NCBI GenBank assembly: GCA_017562135.1
Contig: QEYB01001046.1
Span: forward strand, 4,526,001-4,590,000
DNA: 64,000 nucleotides
Origin: Dipylidium caninum
Taxonomy: Eukaryota; Platyhelminthes; Cestoda; Cyclophyllidea; Dipylidiidae
Direction: 5' to 3'
Shown: positions 37,469 through 49,518 of the stretch, one piece after another
How the letters are laid out: each line of letters opens with the position of its first letter
How positions within the stretch are numbered: position 1 is the first letter of the stretch
The notes under the pieces: model-generated
Seen by the model: the letters and a program-made list of their open reading frames with translations, nothing else
What the model was told of the DNA's origin: nothing
The model's database searches: none
Position numbers and translations under genes: made by a program

Positions 37469-38485
37469 ATGTACAACGGTATTGGCTTGCCAACCCCAAG
37501 GGGTAGTGGAACGAATGGATATGTTCAACGGAACCTGGCATATCTGACGACGTACAAGGATAAGATTAACTACAAAACTGACGAAGACATCCAGCGTGCA
37601 GATGCGGTGGCCTTCAAAGAACCGAACAAGGATATTCTAATGCACGAAAAGAAGCGGCAGGTCGAGGTGAAGTGTTTTGAGTTGCAACAAACAATGGAAG
37701 ATCAAGGCTACACCGAAGAGGAGATCGCTGCAAGGGTTTCGGCTTTGAGAAAAGACCTTACAGCCCAACTGTCCGACGATATCACTCCCAGATCCCTAAG
37801 CGAACCTCTTAGATCGAAGTCTACCATTATTTCAGATGCTAATAGGCTCGTGCCTAAGGGCACGCATGAGTCAGCAGCGGTTGCAATTTTGAAGAATACT
37901 GTTTTCAAGGAAGCATTAGGGATAGGTGATGAATACCAGGATGGTAGTGCGATGATACGTTCGAACGAACGTCGCAAACAGGCGGAGGAAGCAAATGTTT
38001 TGTACGAACGTCAGAAAACTCTGAAGTAAGCTTTACTGCTCTAATCGCCTAGTGGTCCCTCATTATTCTTGAAATATTTTACTTATGCATATCCTTTCCC
38101 TCTTGCTACGGCAGCTTATCCCTCTGTAGAGTGTGTGCATTAATTTTTGTTACAAGTGAATTCCCTACTAAGGTTAAATGAAACCGTAGTACCATTTTTG
38201 TCTATTGCAAGTGATATCTGTAAACGTTTAATTAAGTTGATTACTTTTGCGTCATTTAACACATATCCATTTCATTTTTAAAGGACATTAATGTCTTCAT
38301 CCGAGGAAGAGTCCGACGAGGACTGTGAAGGCCGTAAGAGGAAAAAGAAATCTAAAAAACACAAAAAAACTCATGGTCATCATAAGAAACATAAGCGGAG
38401 CAAAAAGCATGACAGAGATTCTTCCTCAGCTTCTGATTCGGAAGGAGAATCGACGGAAAAAAGGAAGCATAAACACCGGCATTGA
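37469..38485 (+). CDS. SRRM2: SRRM2/CWC21-like spliceosomal protein
   Basis: SRRM2 and yeast Cwc21 share the cwf21 domain and bind the catalytic spliceosome near Prp8 and Snu114. Two exons: 37469-38025 and 38284-38485, joined in phase (AA + G = Lys), giving 252 residues. The N-terminus MYNGIGLPTPRGSGTNGYVQ is the near-invariant family signature. It is followed by the cwf21 helix region DILMHEKKRQVEVKCFELQ..MEDQGYTEEEI and by GIGDEYQDGSAM, matching GISDSYVDGSSF of SRRM2. The second exon is acidic Ser/Glu and then a Lys/His-rich tail (KRKKKSKKHKKTHGHHKKHK), typical of the region after the domain. The protein lacks the huge RS-repeat tail of vertebrate SRRM2, so functionally it is closer to Cwc21. 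Start choice is certain because Met1 is part of the signature. Confidence 0.97.
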
Positions 38486-40771
38486 TAACTGGAAGTGAAT
38501 GTTTTCAGTACGTTTGTGTTTTGTCTCGCTTCCTTCCACCAATGTATATACTGTTTGGACGTAGAATTATTTGTTTCGACCCAATAAGTTATATATCTTG
38601 CTGATTTTCTTTTTTTTACGGATTATGAGTGGGTGTGTATGATTTCGAGTCTTCCCTATTTCTCAAGGTCAACAGAAGCGAAAGTTTGACTAACCTGTAT
38701 AAGGGTTGGTGTGGGAGGTCGAGATGTTAGGATAGTGGGAACTCCGTAGACATTAGTTCAAAGACGTAAAAAAAATATGCGACTTTCAGACTTTGAATAG
38801 TGTTTCGTGGTTGTTCGATGCAACCTTCATTATCTAACCCTGCTCACTCGTAGCTTTTTTTAGGAACTTTAGGGAATTCTACCGATAATTTCGTAAACCT
38901 CACCGAAAATAATCTTATGTAGTTCTGTTCACGTTAGAATTAGGCAATCAGGGAAGTGGAAAACTTTCTGATTCCAAAACACTTGGTGTCTATTTTTCCC
39001 TCTCCGCCGTTTGTTCTAAAGGCCTTGTCGAGCTCCTGCCACTTTATAACGCATGTAAGTTTTTCTTCCGCTCAGCTTAATACGTAAAATAAGACTTAAT
39101 TTGCTATACTTTGGTACAGGGCCGTTATTGATGGGTCTTTGACGGCAGTGAGGGGCGAGTTCACTTTGGGTTCAGATAGTTTTGGTTTTTGTTGACATGA
39201 TGTTGAGATTAAATGCAACGGAGTAATGTGTTAGGTCAAGTGAATTTATGTTCAGAATTATCTTGCGCTCGATACGAATGATATATGCCGCTGAAAACTT
39301 TGCTCAAATACCTGTGCTACAAAAGTTAACGTGCAGTACAAATATGTCCTGATTTCGTTACTGCATTTCTAGTGGCTTACTCTGTAGGTAGTGTCTCTAT
39401 GTTCGGTGTAGCGGAGCATCGTTAGACAGCAACCACGACCCCATGTATCAATTTTTCGTGATGCGGCAGCCAGGATAAAGTTTTCACTTGTCTGTAAGGT
39501 GGATGTTTATGGGTATGCTGACTTTAATTAATTAGAAGAACATGGTGCTTAGGAATGCACAAAGTGGGTGGGGTTTCCTTAATTCCTTTTTAGTATTAAT
39601 TGGTCCAACTACAACTACTCTGATGTCACCACTGTGGGGCTTGAGAGAGATGAAATCGCCTATTTTAATTACAATATCTATGAGATCGTATCTTTATGTC
39701 AATTGCAAGGAGGACGTCAGCGTTTTTCTGTATAAAAGTGATCCAATTAATGTGGTTTTAACTCGTGCACAGTATATACTATTCATGAATTACCTGATTG
39801 TCTTTATATAAGTATCGACTTGCAGAAACATTGTATATGTATGAATAGTGTTTGATTTAATCATATACGCGTATACAGACTTGACCTTGAGACGAGCAAC
39901 TTTTGAAAGGGAATATTAAAGCGGCTGAGGCCGTTGTGCGCTCGCACGTGCCATTCTCTAGCACCCCTTCGACAAACGAAATAACCATGTACACCTTACT
40001 TGTTTAGTGTCTTTATCAAATTTTTGAATGATTTTTGAGAAAACTAAAGGATAAACGGAGCTCATTTTGCCCGAACTTAAAGCCCTGGGCGATGCCAACG
40101 CGAACCCAGAGCGAGGATTTTTTGGATAGACGTTGTAAGAGTCATAGTTCTAGACTAATGAGATTTGTTGGTGTACATAACGGATCACTTTCATCTAAAG
40201 GATTGCAACACCTCATGGACGGCCGCAATGGTCAACTTACATTTGTTTACGGTAGACGTAAGTCATACACTGTTGAGTGTGTGCGATTTGTGTGCCCACC
40301 AGAAATCAGCACTTTCGCTGCAGTATGGGTATATATCACTTATTTTGGAACTAATCGAATCCGTTTTTTGCATGCATTGACTTCCCTCTGAAATTGCTTA
40401 ACCTAAGGATCGCCCGGTATATGAGCACACTACCTGAGGCTTATCCCTTATTGATGTACGAGGTATCAGACTCATTTAACTTATATTTTTTCTCACTAAG
40501 TTATGGTTGGTGACCTTGTTCGCTCTCAAAAATACGTGTAATTCATGTACCTCTTTCTTTCTAAGGAGACTTATAATATCCATAATGGCGTTATTATTTT
40601 ACGAGAGACCAATGTTCTCTGAATATCTTGGAACAACCATTAGTATGACATTATCAACTAAGAGCATTCCTTAGCAAGAGGGCATTTTTATTTTTCTCGT
40701 TAGAATCTCAAAATTGTTTATTTTAGAGTCGTGGAATTTCCAATCAGGCATGGATATTTCGACCTCAACAG
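38486..40771. other. SRRM2-like 3' UTR and 5' part of the delta-catenin gene
   Basis: AT-rich, with no recognised domain. One possible upstream catenin exon is the frame at 40038-40258 (begins RKLKDKRSSFCPN, Ser/Arg-rich, ends at donor GTAAGT with a plausible acceptor TTTTTGAG before it), but it has no match to known catenin sequence. No canonical AATAAA was seen close to the SRRM2-like stop. Confidence 0.4.
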
Positions 40772-43700
40772 ACGTCCCATATCTTCTGAATTGACTTCGA
40801 TCATCAAACTGTACTGTTAAAGCGGCTACTGCTGCGTGTATACAACACTTGGTTTATAAAAACGATGACGCCAAGAAAGGGATATGGTAAGATAATTTAT
40901 TTGCAATCTGGTACATTTTCCCATCGTCGCCTTTATGCGTATGCATTGATTAACGAATACAGTCTTGGGATTGTCACTTTCCTCGTACTCTAAATTCAAA
41001 AAGTGAAATGGTTAAAGCTTTTAAAATGCATAATCAAGTGTCACAATTTGTACCATATTGCACCCTCTGGCTTTACAAAATAAATGCCACTATTTGGAAG
41101 AACTGTGCAATGGCTCTAAATCTATTGATATCACTGATCTCCACTAAAATGCCCTCCTAAGAAATGTATAAATTGTGGACTTTTTGTTCCGAACAACACA
41201 TTTTAACAAGGAACGTTTGTTTTATTCTTATTATTGTAGGCGTGCAGGTGGACTTGCCAGCCTTATTAGACTGCTCACATCAAAGGTACCGGCTGTAATA
41301 AAAAATGCCAGCGGCGCTATAAGAAATATCACCTCCGGCTCAAATATTTTTTATCTGTGTGAACTTTTCGTACAATTCTCTTTGAGCTTTGATTGCTTTT
41401 GCCTGAAATTTGAGTAGAAGCTTCTGTTTCAGTTGGAATTCCTAAGATCGGGTGGAATAAACGCGATAGTCCGCTCCATGAAATGGTGTCGAGAAAGTTC
41501 TTCCGAGGAAGAATTTGATGCGACGAGTCAATGCTGACCATATTCAAATGGCGCTATTTAACGTCTCTGCCATTCTTTGTAACATCACTTCTATTGAAGT
41601 CGTAAGAAGTAGAATATTGGTTCAAACGACAATGCCAACCCTCGTGGCGATAGTGCTTATGCCGCTCGCAGAAGCAGCCTGCAGTCCGGATAACCCCCCT
41701 CCGTACTTGAGCACCTTCTATCGCAATTGCACTGCGGTCATAAGGTAGATCAAACTCATTCTTATTCCTGAAAAACACATTACGCGTCGTCCGGACAGTA
41801 AAAATACACAGATTTTGAGCAAAGGTACAGAGGGAAAGGCATTTGACAATAAACAGCGCTACGATCAAGTCTAAGGCGCCGTCACTTAATGATGGTTGGG
41901 GTCGCCATGCCCTGGTCCACGTGGCAGTTGTACTTCTTCATTACTACAAAATTATTTCCGGTTAATCTGCCACTTCGGATTGAAAAAATCGAAATGTACA
42001 CGATTTGTGTCTTCAGCCCACGATGCCCATCTTTAGGACATTGTCACCCACATTCTGCTCCTCCTCTCTTCCAAGTGGGTGTGAAGCGGCGACTTTTTGC
42101 CATTTTTCTGAAAATTCGTCGTCTTAAATATTTTATTTCCGAGTATGTAAAATGGTGGTGGTTCTTGTTTGACGTTGCATTGTTATTTACTTCCCACTAA
42201 CTCGGTAGCAACAAAAACGATTCGGTAATAGTGTGTGGAAGGGTCTGAGAAGCCTACATGTCGCGGGCACCAATGGGAGGGGGGGGGGAGCGAATTAGCG
42301 GTTTGGCGGTTAGTTGAGGCGCATGGAGGCAGGCGAGTAACTCTGGCCCTTCTCCGGCAGAAACATGAGCTGCTGCACTGACGGGAGCGCACGTGCCGCG
42401 ATGCGGAGCTGTGTCGCACTACTGGAGAGTCTGTTGCGGGTCATGCGCGCGGCCGCAATGACCGGTCTGGCCGACACGATAACTGTGAGGAATTGCGTCT
42501 GCGCCGTCCGAAACCTCTCTTTTGCCCTGCGCAACACCACTGTGCCGGTGGCTCGTCCTCCTCCTCTCAGAAAGGTGCTCAGAGCCCACCGTCGAGCCAG
42601 AGTCGTCGAATTGCTTATGGAGGGTACTGCTGGTTTGTATTTGTTATGTGTCACATTCTGTGAATCCTCTTAAGCACGCCATGTTCTTCTATCAGGTTCA
42701 ACAGAGAACAAGACAAAGTCATCTCTTTCAGTTCAACAGCTTTAGGAATGACTCTTACCGGAGTGCTTGTAAAAACACTAGATTACAAATGGTGCCGGGA
42801 ATGCGCTTTTCACCGGTCGCCTAAGGCCCTTAAGTCGTCCTCTTTCGAGGTGTTTTTAAACTTGCTGGATGACCTCAAAAGTCCAGATCTAAAAGCTCTG
42901 AGATTGCCGGACTATTGGCTGCAAATGTAAAAATGATTCCCCTTGCCGTTCAAATTTTGCTAAAATCCACACATTCTGAACTTGCCACTGCTGATGTGAA
43001 GGCAATAATGTCGCTTCCGACACTTTGCCACTTCAATTGGGTGCCAGAGCCACCGACCGCCACTCCTTCCCATTCTCTCCTATAAACTTAACCATGCTAA
43101 AGCGGAGTTGTCTTGTTGAAAAGACCTTTATACTTCATTTTTAATGCGTGGGGGCGACAAATACAGGGGCTCGACATGACGATGCATTTACATTTTAAAT
43201 TAAGCCATTTCCTACACTGAAAAGGTTAGAAAAATTGTTGGAGAACAGGAAGGCGTTTTATCTCAGCCTGTGTTGATTTAGAGGATGGCACAGAAAGACG
43301 ACCCCAGCGGACTGCGGTTAGAAGTTCGATTTGTTCACAGGCGACGAGGCGACTGCACTTCTCGGCGTCGGACGAATTTGCAATGCCACCAACGCGTCCT
43401 GCGTCCACAAAGCAGAGTGGGGCCAGCGGTTAGGTGCGACCCCATGCGGGTACGTATTTCCCATGATGCCGAGGTGATTTGTGTCCCAAGAAGCCTCGGC
43501 GCTTCCCTTTGTATTCACACTGAAAGTGAGAAACAAGTCTGTCCCCTCACAGGATGGGAAGTAGTATCCTCCGCGTTTTAAAAAGTGTGACCACTCCCAT
43601 GCATCCGCCGTTCTTATTCATGAGCGCGTCCCTGGGAGCTGCGGTCTTGGTTGGGTGGGCAATTCCACGGGGCTGAGCACCGCCCCCACCTCCGAGATCA

Positions 43701-46055
43701 GCAATAACGGCCGATCCATGAGCCGACGCCTTTTAGTTTCAAGACGTCAAGCATTGAAGGCTGATGTTCTGAGGAGGTCTTTAACTTGCGGAACGGCCAT
43801 TGGCGTGGTCACCCTGCCTCCTCGCGCGACGCGAGAGGTCACCGATGCGCGGACGATCGAGAGACATGAGTGTGTGGACACGGGGCGCCCCCCGGGTCCT
43901 GCAGACAACTGCGCAAATTCAGTGCCGCGTCAAAAAGACGCCTTGCAATGGATTAGTTGCGCATACCAGTTATTACGGAAAGGAGGCTCCACGCCTGAAC
44001 TTGTGTCTTTAAACATACTCCCGTAGAGTGGGACTGCACTGAACGTTCCGGAGGCAATTTTCTGGCATCCAGACGCGGTTGCAACTCTGTTGATGCTTCT
44101 GCGCCGAGCCTCTAATCCTGTCTGCATCGAGGCTGCCGTCGGCGCCATTCAGAACCTCACCGCCTCACCAACGTGGGAGCCCGCCGCGATCGTTCGAGCT
44201 GAGGTTGGTTATTTTTTGCGACTCTAAAAGTGAAAAACTTATCCTTATTTGGTTCCCCGTCTCTTCTGCCACGCCGTTGCTGTACCAATAACGGCTTTAA
44301 CGGTTTTAATGATATAAATCGAGGCGGAGGAGTGGCTACCACGTAAGCTTTGCCTTGACGCAGGTAGATTGGCGGGTTCTAAGTCGCCAGAGAGCACGCG
44401 CAACCCGCGGGCAGAGGTCAAATCGCTCGTCGCAGCAGGCACTGTGCGCCCCCACGCCACCTGTCAAAGCACATGTGAGTGAAGAGACACACCGCTCCAA
44501 GGAATGTAAGCTGCCTGGCGCAGACACATCCTCCGCGGTGACAGGAGGAAACTAAGAGTTGTGGGACAGAAGCCGCCGCTCTCATCGCTCTGAGAATTGG
44601 CTCCCCGTTACAGGCTTTTGGTGAGCCATCGAAGCGAGTGCGTTGGGGGCGTGCGCACCCGCCGCCACTTTCCTCCCCCCGATGTGCACGCTGGCCACGA
44701 CTCGACATGCTGGCGGCACCTTTGCTCGAGGTTGAATGAAGTCGCTTCACACTTTTCCAACTCCAGTTTCGTCTGCAACAGGGAATCCCCACTCGCGTGA
44801 GCCTCCTTCGCTCCCCCACAGTCCCACCGTGGCGACAGTGGCGATGACTCTGAAGAATCTGATTTTGGGAAAGGAGACACTTGACATTCTGGGAAGTCAA
44901 TGGCTCTCCGCGTTAATGGAGTATCTCACAGTCCAGTCAACCATTCCACGCAGTCGATCACTTTCCGGTTTAGTGTCTTCGGCCACGACTACTGTCCAGA
45001 TATGCACAACAATGAATTGCCAAGTTCTTCTGCCCATCCTTAAGCTATACTCCCATCTCGTCCAAAGCCGAGACAGCTTTATAAGGTATGCGAAACTCCT
45101 TGTGACCATTACTTCGTTTGAATAGTTTATAAACCGGACTGGTAGATGGAGCAAGATGTCAAGGTTGTGGGATTGGCTGGCTAGAACAAAAGACCAGAGT
45201 GTCACTCTACTATCCTCAGACATAGTCAAGAAGGAGTACTTAGAGGTGGTGGAGAAGTTTATCTTCAGAGCGATCAGGCGTTTTCACACATAGACGTCCG
45301 GTCAGTGGCCAAGACGACGTCGACGAAGACGATCCTACTCGTTTGCTTAACTGCCAGACCTGCGGAGAGCTCCTTTCCGTAAAAGGTGGTGTGGAATAGA
45401 GCAGGAGGGCTTTTGGGACTACTAAATTACACTCTAACGGAGGCTGGAGGCCTGTGCTCTGGCAGACGTGGCCCCTGGCTCCCTGGGCTTGTCTGAAAGG
45501 GACGGCGCCGCTCGACTGCGCCTCGCGTTAACCAGCCATGTCCCACGCAGACTGACCACAGAGCGAACTTGGACGACGCCGCCAATCTGGTGTGTATGTC
45601 ACTCCAACACCGAAGGTGTATTTGCTCCTCGGCTTCTCGCCGCCTCGCCCATCACGCCTCCTCTACCGAAGCCATAGACAATGTCCAAAGCACTGCAGGC
45701 TGGTGGTCCCCGTGGTGGCGTAGGTCCACTCTGTTCAAAGAGAGAGGATACTCGTCGTGTTCAATTCTGCATAATGGCCCAAAACCAATTTAAGCTGCCA
45801 AAAGCCTCTTTGTGCGATTGCGTTAATGTGTATGTGAAACACATAACAGATCCTCCTCCGCCTCCTCCTCCTTCCTTTACTTCAAGGCACTTCGTCGAAA
45901 TGGGCGGCGTCCATTGCTGCATCGACCTCGCACGGATTCTGCATGCAGGATGGGAGTCCACAAACCCGGATGTGCGGTGCTCTTGCAGCCAAGAAGTTGC
46001 TAGTTTTTTGAGAAAGTTGTGGGAATGTAAACGCCTTCACCCACTCTATAAAGAG
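40772..46055 (+). CDS. CTNND: Delta/p120-catenin family armadillo protein
   Basis: p120/delta-catenins bind the cadherin juxtamembrane tail and Rho GTPases. Exons: 40772-40886, 41240-41369, 41433-41744, 42361-about 42623, 44027-44203, tentative 44547-44623, 44822-45085, 45887-46055. Arm-repeat matches run in family order: ATAACIQHLVYKNDDAKKGI, RAGGLASLIRLL..AIRNI, CTAVI joined to RNMS, then TVRNCVCAVRNLSFALR (p120 VENCVCLLRNLSYQV), FWHPDAVATLLMLLRRASNP, EAAVGAIQNLTASPTWEPAA, VATVAMTLKNLILGKETLD, and finally SFIRHFVEMGG with QEVASFLRKLWECKRLHPLY (family LNSMWQYRDLRSLYKKDGW). Joins 40886/41240, 41744/42361 and 45085/45887 are exactly in phase. Frame problems occur near 40810, at 41483-41504, and at the 44623/44822 join. 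An exon between 42623 and 44027 is missing. The N-terminus before the repeats and the C-terminus were not found. The subfamily (p120, ARVCF, delta) is not decidable. Confidence 0.88.
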
Positions 46056-49000
46056 GTAAACCGCGCACGATGATAATCGTATGTCGAACGACTGCTAACT
46101 ACTCTGTCGAGGCATGGACTCTTTTTTAGTTCGGCTTAACGAGTGTCAACTTTCTACGAAGAAGGCGCGGGACCGGACGCGGCGCACTGGTCTTAGGGCA
46201 GCGCCTTGCAGAGAAGGGGAGGAGGCGGCATGAGCACTACAGTCAGCTTTGCAACCAGAGGTCCACATACGACCCAGGGGCGAGCTTCCAGCAGACACCA
46301 CCCGCAGACTCTCTAATCTCCCAGCCGAGCCTTTTCTCCGACGCCGCGAGAGCACAGTCGGTAGATGCCTTGCAGCGTTTGGTCTCCTTTGTGGTTCAAG
46401 CTTTCGCCATTCGCCCTCCCCCGTCGCCGACTCCAGTGCCGCTGGCTGGGACGGCCGACACCGGTTTCTCATGACGAGTCCCAGGGGTACCCCGACCGGA
46501 TCCAACACCCATTGCAGCGTTGGAAGTGCCCAGAGTGCGTGTCGTGGTTCTCGTGCGATGGTGAGAAATGAGGTAACGAAAAAAATGCCAATTTCATTGC
46601 AAATCAGCAAAGGCGATAGACAGACAGACGCCCTCGTCATTGTGTTCTCACTGAAAATATCAAAATCCTTACAATTTGACCCTTCCCTATACATAGCGTG
46701 CCCTGTGAATTCCGAGGGAACCTCACAATTGGCTCTCGGGCAAATGAACATGTCCACACCACTCTACATCGGATGCCGCTTCACTCGTTACCATAAGACG
46801 ATGAAACTTTTCACGCTTTTCAGTTTCCTTTTCCATAAAGCTTCTCGCGCGTTGGGTCATCCATATTTCAAATTATAGAGAATCTGAGTAGTAGCTTCCG
46901 TCCACATTAACTCTATAACCGGTAGTGAAAATTTTTTTTTACGACGAAGTCATGGCATGCGAGTGGTCCAGAAGGGCCCCGAGATAATCACAATCATTGC
47001 CATGCGCAAACATAGTCACTTATTCCCCATGGCCGAAGAACAATAGTTTTTGATGAAGGAGTTCAAATATACTAATTATCATCGTTTCAGCTTACCGTGT
47101 TTGAATTAAAGGTGAATCAGGCGTTGAATTATGTCTTTATTAAGGATTAATTCAGTCTTCATAGCGTCTGCACAAAAGTGCAGATCCCAAATATACTACA
47201 TGGTACTCTATTTTGGTGAATGTGAATTCTTACCTGATTCATTGCGTTGTTAAAGCATTTAACCTAATACTTTCTACTATTAGCTATAAATGTTAGCCAA
47301 ATTGGATGTCAGTGTTCTTTGCTCTCGGATTTGTGTACCGACTTTGATGAGGCAAACTCGTTTTCCTTCTTAGTAAACATGGCCTTAAAGTGACACTTTA
47401 AGAAGACGGCTCTTCGGCCGTGACATGGTACATAAGGCAGGATATATAGTTGTAATCACCGAGATGCTTTTTGAAGAAATTTGGAATTATTCACTTGTAA
47501 AAAAAGTAGGCTATCAAAGGCGAAAGAATGTAGACATTTGATTCAGAAATATTCATTTTATTTTCTTCATGTTTCGCCGTTGTATGTCATCAACTTCTTA
47601 TTCAAAGACCCCAAATTATGTCCACATTCCTTCGCCTTTAAGAATTTAATCTCTTATAAGTGACTAAGTCCACATTAATTTCTCCACTTGTCAAAAATAC
47701 GTTGCCTCATCTCTGTTTTCCAACTTTAGGAAAGTCAAAGTGTTAACTTTGAGCGTTTTTTAGGAATGTAGCGAACGCAACGGACTCCCATGTGGAAAAA
47801 GTCACCGACCAAATACAGATGCCTCCAATGTACATGAAGAACTGTCTTATGCATTCCCGGTTTGATGTCAGGCTTCATCTCGAGAATTATTTACCAATGC
47901 TTTTCTATCGACCCTGGCAATGAACAGATAGTCTGGTTAACCGACAGTAATCGGATCAAAGCTTTTCTCAATTTTTTAATCCCTCCAACTATATTAGCGC
48001 TTAAATATTATCTTACTAGACTCAGTAATGCATAATAATGTAAGTCATCAACTTGAAGGTACCTCGGTGCTTAGAAAATTTTCCTTTCGTAACTCGATTT
48101 TGGGCTGAAATAAAAGAGGCCTTTACAAATGTTTTAATTTTTATGCAAACGGATTGGCTTTAAAATGTGATCTTTATTATTATTTTTGACAAAATTTCTG
48201 GTACCACAAGAATCAGCAAAGACTGTTCATTAAAAACCAGCCTATTTGTTTAGTTCTTCCAAGTTATCCCTACCAATTGCAAATGTCACAACAACCGGAG
48301 TCCTAATAAAAAGAATCATGTCACAGTAATTTTGACATTATGCAGGAGGAGCTCTCCTTTTTGCTTTCTTTCAAAGGCTAAAGCGCTTTAAGGTAATAAA
48401 TTTGTGTATTTCGCCGTTAAATTGTATTAATTTTGAAAACTTAACTTAACACAGGGTGTACTCGATCGAATACGGCCGTTGCGGTTAATGAATATACGTC
48501 CGCGTCCACTTTGTACTGAGCGCCGTACCTGGCCCTGAGACTCACCAGTTGCTGTGGTGATTATAAACGCACTTGTGGCTAATAAGCCAAATGGTTTTCA
48601 CACCTTCGCCACATGGTCGCCCCATCAATATCTCTTTGTCTTCTAAAGAGGTTTGTGATATTTTACGGTTTGCTATACGTTATGTTAAATAGTCTGTGTT
48701 TTCACGATGGTTTAACATTTGACTCAGCTAATAGAGCTGCTGGGTCTCTTCTGAGACTATTGGCTGAGCCAACATTAACTTATAGGGGATGATCATGTCT
48801 TTTATTTTCCTTATTTTAATATACGTCAGTCTGGAACACGCAATAACAAGTCACTGTGGGGTTTTTATGCCCTAATGTAAAAGGCGAAAAGTAAACGGTT
48901 CAACGTATGCGAGAGCAATTCAAATCGTACACCTGGTCGCTTCCACTTCTTGTCCTAGTAACACACCGACTAACAATTTAAGGTGGTGACCGAAGAGCAT

Positions 49001-49518
49001 CTGGCTCGTAATTTCAGTCCACTGAAAGATGGGTATGAGATCCACGATCGCCAGGTCCAAGAGTAAAAGGTAAAGGCCACCACGACCGGATTGACTACGA
49101 TGTCCAACCTGATCCATGGCATGGTGGTCAGCGACCCTGAATTGCGTACATGAAAATTTGCCCCTGATTCTTTTCCCCGTCAAGAAAGGCTACAAATTTG
49201 CTTGATTTGGGTCCTATTCCGTGAAAACGCCAAAATGTTAAAGGGAATACCCGTGCTGCACATAACGAGTCACATACAAATAGGAAAAGGAGAAGGAAGA
49301 GAACAACGAGACCCACGTCAGCGCAAAAGATTGGGATGCGATGGAACAGAAGAATGTCGACGAAAGAGAGACAAAACGGTACGGAGACGAATGACATTCG
49401 ATTAACTGCAGACTTGATGAGTTTCTAAAGATTTTAAGGACGCGCGCCTGAATGTACATATGGAGGAAGACACGTGCAGGTCTAATCAGAGCATTAAAAA
49501 TGTAGGCCACAAAACCAA
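46056..49518. other. Catenin 3' region, AT-rich spacer and rabphilin 3' UTR
   Basis: The catenin C-terminus may lie in the GC-rich first part. A frame at about 46156-46231 (KARDRTRRTGL..., stop TGA) follows a possible acceptor and would join in phase, but shows no motif. Long open frames on both strands at 46146-46878 overlap each other and look compositional. From 46.9 to 48.9 kb the sequence is AT-rich with no recognisable exon. Confidence 0.4.
48801..48806 (-). terminator. Candidate poly(A) signal of the rabphilin gene
   Basis: TTTATT on the plus strand (AATAAA on the sense strand) about 710 nt after the rabphilin stop. The assignment is positional only. Confidence 0.25.

Noticed and set aside
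43285..43581. Plus-strand frame as a complete small gene or catenin exon
   Set aside because: A different frame from 43279 could serve as the missing catenin exon, but donor and phase do not resolve. Neither frame shows armadillo residues.
46146..46878. Long overlapping open frames on both strands (about 200 codons each)
   Set aside because: GC-rich sequence with three partly open frames, no family motif and no consistent splice context. Treated as compositional apart from a possible short catenin terminal exon.
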